Part shown: piece after piece, positions 54,801-60,000 of the stretch
Position numbering within the stretch: the stretch's first letter is position 1
Layout of the letters: each line of letters begins with the position of its first letter
Assembly (NCBI GenBank): GCA_030704615.1
Contig: CM060734.1
Coordinates: 19,036,001-19,096,000, forward strand
Length of the DNA stretch: 60,000 nt
From: Takakia lepidozioides
Taxonomy: Eukaryota; Streptophyta; Takakiopsida; Takakiales; Takakiaceae
Direction: 5' to 3'
Notes under the pieces: generated by a model
What the model saw: the letters and a program-made list of their open reading frames with translations, nothing else
Database searches by the model: none
What the model was told of the DNA's origin: nothing
Position numbers and translations under genes: made by a program

Positions 54801-56860
54801 AATTTTCATCAGTGAGTGGGCTAGCTGGCCCATTATAAGGCGTTGTGGATGCCACATTGATATATGCGCTCTTAAAACTGTTCATATGCTAATGGAGTAA
54901 TAAGGCTCGTATAGGGAGCACCGCTGTCGATTATCATAGCTCCTAGGCCATTTGTGTCGATGTCAAATATGCTAGGAGGCATAAGCACCATAAGCACCAG
55001 TAGCTCATTCACTAGAATTCCCGCGAGAGGAGTAAATGGAATAGGCTCCCAAACTAGAGTTGGTGATCAGTGGGTTATTAAGGGCCAATTGGTCTGACAT
55101 GAAGAAATCAGATTTCCATGGCCCAAGATGAGGCCCTGAGATTGATTGGCACTCTTTGTTGTATCCTTAGACAAATCATTACGTCCGCAAAATAAACAAC
55201 ATTATAAATATATCAATTGGGAATATCAACCTCACAATCGGTAAAAAGATTATATGCCCAAAAGCATTTCAAAACAAGAAGTTTGACTATACTCGATATA
55301 ATAGCGGCAATAGTAGAGGACATCATTTGACCAAAGCTTAACCCCCTTGAGTTATATATCAATCTGACACCTTCGCAAAATGACTTCATAAGAAAGAGAT
55401 AAGAGATTGACTATCTTGTGACGTCAACCGCCTAGACTTGTCAAATCAACAAGCTAAATGACTGCATGCATACTATCCTAACATCACCGAGCTCACAAAA
55501 CCATTGCTTTCCAAGTCCAATCTAGACCACACAAGAAGGAGTACCAAGAGGGCAAGAGAGAGAGAGACTCGAATGACAACCTCATCTTCATTTTTGAGGA
55601 GTAACATTGGAGGTAATAATGGGGAGGATGACATAGGTAAATGCTTGTGGATTAAATGAGAGATGCTCCCCCTTAAGAAGAACTTTGAGACTCCACCAAA
55701 TATCATACCAAATACCATTGCTGATGTTGTTCCATATATGCAACATGCATTAGACCATTGCAGTCGAAAAAAACCCTAAAATTTATCTAAGACTTGCCTC
55801 AAGTTTTTGGGAGGTCTTATAGAAAGAAGGGGGATCGGCCATTGGGTCAAGACGCCAAATTTAAAGTGTGGCTTAAAAATACATTTGGTCAAAAGATGGG
55901 GATGCAGGAAATGAAGGGATCTTCATTCTTGCATCTCAAAATTGATGGACTGGAATCCTACTTCTTTGTAGCTCGGGAGGATTATAATCCAAGAGAATAT
56001 ACCTTGATTACCTTCGCAAGAGAATATGATCCCTGCATCTCTAAGGCAAATTTTAACTCATATACGTAGATGTAGGGTTTATATAAATAATTAGTTTACT
56101 ATGCAATCACTGATAGTCCCCTTGTCCCTTACAAAGTGGCAATTGAATCAAAATGTCCTAGAGGTGCCCAATGGCATCCACAACGCACACAAACATAGAA
56201 AAGAAAATTATGGCGTGTTATATGAGAGAGACACTCATCCCATAGAGAGTCTCCCCCGGAGGGTACTAATTCATCTTCCTTCTTAGCTACTAATAAAAAA
56301 CCTGACCAACAAAATACCCCCACCAGATTGATTTGGGAAATAGATGAAAAGAACTTTTTGGTGAGGTAGTTTGGGAAATAGATGAAAGGAACTTTTTGGT
56401 GAGGTAGTTGACCGTGAGCTGGTCACAGCATAAAGAAACAACACTCCAATGTTGTCATCATGTCTTGAGGTCCTCCCATCCCCTCACTTCCTCTCAGCTG
56501 CTTTAGATTTGCTCTCCACTCCAACTTTGCCACTGTTCCAACGCAACTTGGGAATCAGTCCTTTGTAACCTTCAAGGTTTTTTATGAATAATAATCTCCA
56601 TGAAGGTTATCCCACAACAAAATTAAATATTTCTCAACCAATTATAGCAATAATATAATAATTTAATGCAAGCGTGTGGTCAATGACAAACGTAATAGGC
56701 CATTTTTTGGCCTGCAAAATCTTCCCCACCCCATCTTGAAAGTGACATAGAGACACCAAAACAGTGGAGCAACACTTTATATGGTGACAACATTGGAGTG
56801 ACAATAGGGTTACCACCACCATCACGTTATCAACATTTTTTTATATATTTCTTAAGAAAA
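54801..56860. other. No supported gene
   Basis: AT-rich. A short direct duplication occurs at 56332-56410 (GGGAAATAGATGAAAGGAAC, TTTTTGGTGAGGTAGTT twice). Open frames up to 91 codons (55794-56069) show no recognised domain. Confidence 0.45.
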
Positions 56861-57075
56861 GGGATAGACCTAGGAGCCATTGTTCAAATCAGGTCCCCTA
56901 ATTACAGTGAGAGGAAAAACTAACCTGTTTCCAAGTAACCTCGCCAAACACTAGGCTCAAGGGCACTATCCACGGAAGGGGGAGAATACAATACTACCCA
57001 ACAAAGTAGCAATATTCGAGCACAGAATCACCTGGATGGCATACAATGAACTATCCAACTAAGCCACCATTTGGT
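56861..57075 (-). repeat. Possible third tRNA-derived SINE
   Basis: On the minus strand ATGGTGGCTTAGTTGGATAG resembles an A-box and TGTGCTCGAATATTGC a weak B-box about 40 bases later. Only one copy was seen, so this is tentative. Confidence 0.35.
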
Positions 57076-57342
57076 ACTGATTACCAGCAATAATATACTC
57101 ATCGCAACACAATACGACAACATGTAGCATTCTAAAATATTTAATAGTAAGACAGGGTAACAGGGATGAGAAAGATTTGGCATGGGCTTCCAGAAGAGCC
57201 AACCTTGCCGAAACTCTCAGATCACACGCTTGCATTAAGTTCTTATATTATTCCTATTGTTTTCCCTAAATAATTTTTTTCTAAATCATCAGGGTTGCAA
57301 ACAACAGCTCTATAGTGGGAACAAATACTATGAAAGAGGTTG

Positions 57343-57490
57343 ACAACCCAGTTGTAGCCAGTGGTAATGGGCAAATACCACCTCGGAAGTGGTTATGGGT
57401 TCAATCCACCTTTTGGTGTCACAAAGGTGTCCACCTTCCTAGCAGAAGCCAGTAAGTCTTGGGGGTAAGAGACAATTTATGCTTCCCTGG
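57343..57490 (+). repeat. tRNA-derived SINE, copy 2
   Basis: Reads GTTGTAGCCAGTGGTAATGG (A-box) and TATGGGTTCAATCC (B-box), with the body shared with copy 1 at 27730-27884. A (TA)n tract follows at 57500-57515, then the AGAGGTTATTTTCTCCTCTC segment also present at 39341. Confidence 0.72.
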
Positions 57491-57599
57491 GTACACGTCA
57501 TATATATATATATATCTGAAAGAGGTTATTTTCTCCTCTCACTATATTTAATGGCCTGATTTGTGAGCTGTCACCGCTCCCAGGTGTTAGAAATAGCGG

Positions 57600-59860
57600 C
57601 AGTGTGAAACGGACAACAGCTAGGATCTGGATGGGAATTGATAGGATTCCATTCACACAGGGTTGGATGGTCAAAGCAAGCATGCATTCCCCACACGCCA
57701 AACCCTACCCTCGACAGCCGTCAGTCCCTGAATCTGGGAACATGAAACTGGGTTTGACTACAAAAAATCTTCTATTCTGCTTGTAGTTTTCAAAGATAAA
57801 TGCTGTTTGAGGAAAACTCTTCACTGCTGATTTTCAACTTTGCTTATATTATGCAGCCCCCTTGGTTTTTAACCCCTTGGTTGCCGGGACTGACCCATTT
57901 TGGTTTACTTAACTGCAGGTAAGCCTATCTGTGCACTCAAAAGACTTCTGCCAAGCGCAGGGCACAATGATAGTAAAACACTGCTTCAACATTCCCTTGG
58001 TAACTTTAGTAAATCAAATGGCCTGCGGCGGCATTAATGCCAGTTTTGATCTGCCACACACACACACAAAGCCGCCCTTGTGCTTTCCAATGAACTTTGA
58101 GTGGATGAGATATGTTAAGAAATTCATCCTATAAGGATGAAACCGTCATTAAGTGTAGGGTCATTCATAGGTCAGCATGTTTTTTTTCTTGGCAAAGTTT
58201 CGTCGAATTTCGACCTCAAGAAATAAAATGGAATATTCTGTCACAAATTCCCTGTACTTTCATGGATGAAATTTCCAAACTTCTCCAAATAAAGAATAAC
58301 TTATGGATGAAATCGCCAATTAAGGATGATAAATGGATGAAAGTACAGAGGAAAATGATTGTATCCAAATTTCAATGGGTGAACGAAAGATACCGCCTAT
58401 TTCTCGGAGCCACTTGTGCTGTTCTCCAAATTTCGAGAAGAAATCTGAGGCTAAGACATTCCAAATATCCCAAAGTTTATGGACGCTTGGATTGACTTTG
58501 TCCCTTGATAACATCTTTTACACAATCTTCCCAAGCTCAAGGCACTTTTTGTGGATCATATGAGGTTGACTTTTACCAAGGTAATTTATGATGTCATCAT
58601 TTCATCCTCAAGGACTGCGGTCTTCTGTTTGGAAAGTGGAAGTAGAATCTTGGACGGCGCTTTGACCGTGCACCAACCCCACACTTATCAACGATCGGGG
58701 AAAACATATAACTGCGGCAAATAGGAAATGTTTGGAAATGATCGGCTAAGAGCCTGCCAAAGAACTCGATTATGTGATGAAAGTCATTGGTATCTGCTAG
58801 TAACCGGAACATGAGATAAATCACATCGATCTATACATACACTGTAAGAGCCAGAACCGAATTTTATTCTTAAGGGTCATGAGCTCTTTGGGTGATCTGG
58901 CGAAATGCCATTGCTTATGAGGATGAGCGCTATTTTTACGAGTGAGGGGAGCCACATTTTTTTGGATGCAATGTGACATATGTGGATGTAAAGTGTACTC
59001 CTCTTGACAGACTATGTCTGATAGAGTTCATACTCCCCCTCCTCTTGAACGCATATCTATTCCGTTTCCACAAGTTATGAGAAAAAATCAAATAACCGGC
59101 CAACACGAATGTCGCTAATAATCTCAGTTTTCGGGTTTTTGTTTTTTGGTTATTGCAATTTTTGTGGCTACATTTATAACCTTGTTCCGGTTATTAGCAA
59201 AACCTTAATAACCAGTGATTTTCACAAAATAATTGGGGATGTCCGGTTGACTCCCCAATGACCCCTTTCCTTCTTATGTTTGGGGTAATTGTAATGGAAT
59301 ATAATTGATTAAGTATTAGGTAAAGTAGCTAGGCTGGCAACAACTATTTAATGTGAATTTTGAGCTTGTGTTTTCATCCATGAGGAGCAGCATCTGGTCA
59401 TGTTCATTCACTATTCATCCATGTGGAGTTATTTTAAGTTTGGTGCCAGGAGATGGACGACAAGCCGCGTTAGTAGGATCCAGTAGGATACGGGTTGCAA
59501 TATTTTACCTCACATAAAAACTGAACTTTTTCATAGGAATCTTTGGGAATTCCAAATAAAGCCTCCCTCGTGGATCCCCTGAGTCAGCCCTCAGGCAACC
59601 ATCACTTCCAATATATACATATGTAAATATAATTTAATGTTGTATAGATGTCAGTATATGTTTTTTTTTCTTTTTTTCTTTTTCTTACAAAGGAAACCTG
59701 GGAGCGACAGGTCAGTATCTGTTTATGGTAAGAATAATGGAAGGTTAGAGCTTTTATCTCGCAGTAAAAACGCAAAGACAGGTTACAGGGAAGGTGGCGG
59801 ATCCAGAGATGGTGCTGTCGGTTTCTGAAGAGGGAGAAGGGGTGGTGGGGGGGGGAAAGT
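57600..59860. other. No supported gene
   Basis: AT-rich. TGGATGAA words cluster at 58263, 58304 and 58332, and TTCATCCA at about 59375 and 59412. Open frames up to 127 codons (58112-58495) have no recognised domain. Confidence 0.45.
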
Positions 59861-59876
59861 GGGCGGCTGAGCAGTG

Positions 59877-59883
59877 TATATAG
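59877..59883 (+). promoter_or_regulatory. Candidate TATA box
   Basis: TATATAG about 90 bases before the ATG at 59969, with a CT-rich stretch (TTTCTCTCTTTTTCTC) between them, as in many plant 5' UTRs. Confidence 0.35.
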
Positions 59884-59968
59884 AGATTCTGGCCTGCCTT
59901 GCTGCTTATCGGTGGGTTTGTTTCTTGGTGAGTTTGTTTCTCTCTTTTTCTCGGGAGGGGATACAGCT

Positions 59969-60000
59969 ATGGCGGCTTTGCACTTCGATGAATCTGCTCC
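59969..60000 (+). CDS. Probable start of a gene running off the window
   Basis: ATG in the context GCTATGGCGGC opens MAALHFDESA and stays open to the window edge. A TATA-like element and a pyrimidine-rich leader lie upstream. Ten codons are too few to name the product. Confidence 0.35.
   Translation, partial: MAALHFDESA

Overview
The window looks like nuclear DNA of a streptophyte, either a charophyte alga or an early-diverging land plant. Three observations support this: genes split by GT-AG introns, host genes of plant type (an oligopeptide-transporter fragment and a protein with a plant-style zinc ribbon), and a Ty3/gypsy element carrying a cytosine DNA methyltransferase, a capture known from charophytes. 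The species cannot be fixed from sequence alone. Most of the 60 kb is decayed mobile DNA. Only two host genes can be modelled across several exons.

Region by region. 1-5919: deleted gypsy copy A (minisatellite, gag, RT tail/RNase H, integrase, PHD finger). 5975-8824: a scrambled foldback element with long inverted arms and captured fragments. 9603-18302: fuller gypsy copy B in the order minisatellite, gag, linker, C5 methyltransferase, RT, RNase H, integrase, PHD finger, with many frameshifts. 18317-20500: exons of a second, different (N4/N6 amino-type) methyltransferase-like gene, with a family of palindromes inside it. 21485-22662: a degraded unnamed element next to a cluster of ACGT-core motifs. 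22755-23570: a truncated OPT transporter on the minus strand. 28345-30870: a minus-strand non-LTR retrotransposon remnant whose C-terminus looks like an R2-type restriction-like endonuclease. 32662-37428: an apparently intact seven-exon minus-strand host gene with serially duplicated exons. 40165-41312: a foldback with arms of about 0.5 kb. 43324-47706: a plus-strand host gene for a probable organelle membrane protein. 48588-53357: a SWIM-domain ORF, a degraded zinc-finger element ORF and a dead piggyBac transposase. 59969-60000: the probable start of another gene. Several tRNA-derived SINEs lie between these.

The most notable system is element B. A retrotransposon polyprotein that combines a DNA methyltransferase with a PHD finger behind the integrase could in principle both mark its DNA and read chromatin when choosing a site. 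Both gypsy copies are dead, but comparing them shows what the ancestor encoded. At one stop codon in A the sister copy B keeps CGA, and two other stops fit the same C-to-T change at CpG, which is the expected footprint of cytosine methylation.
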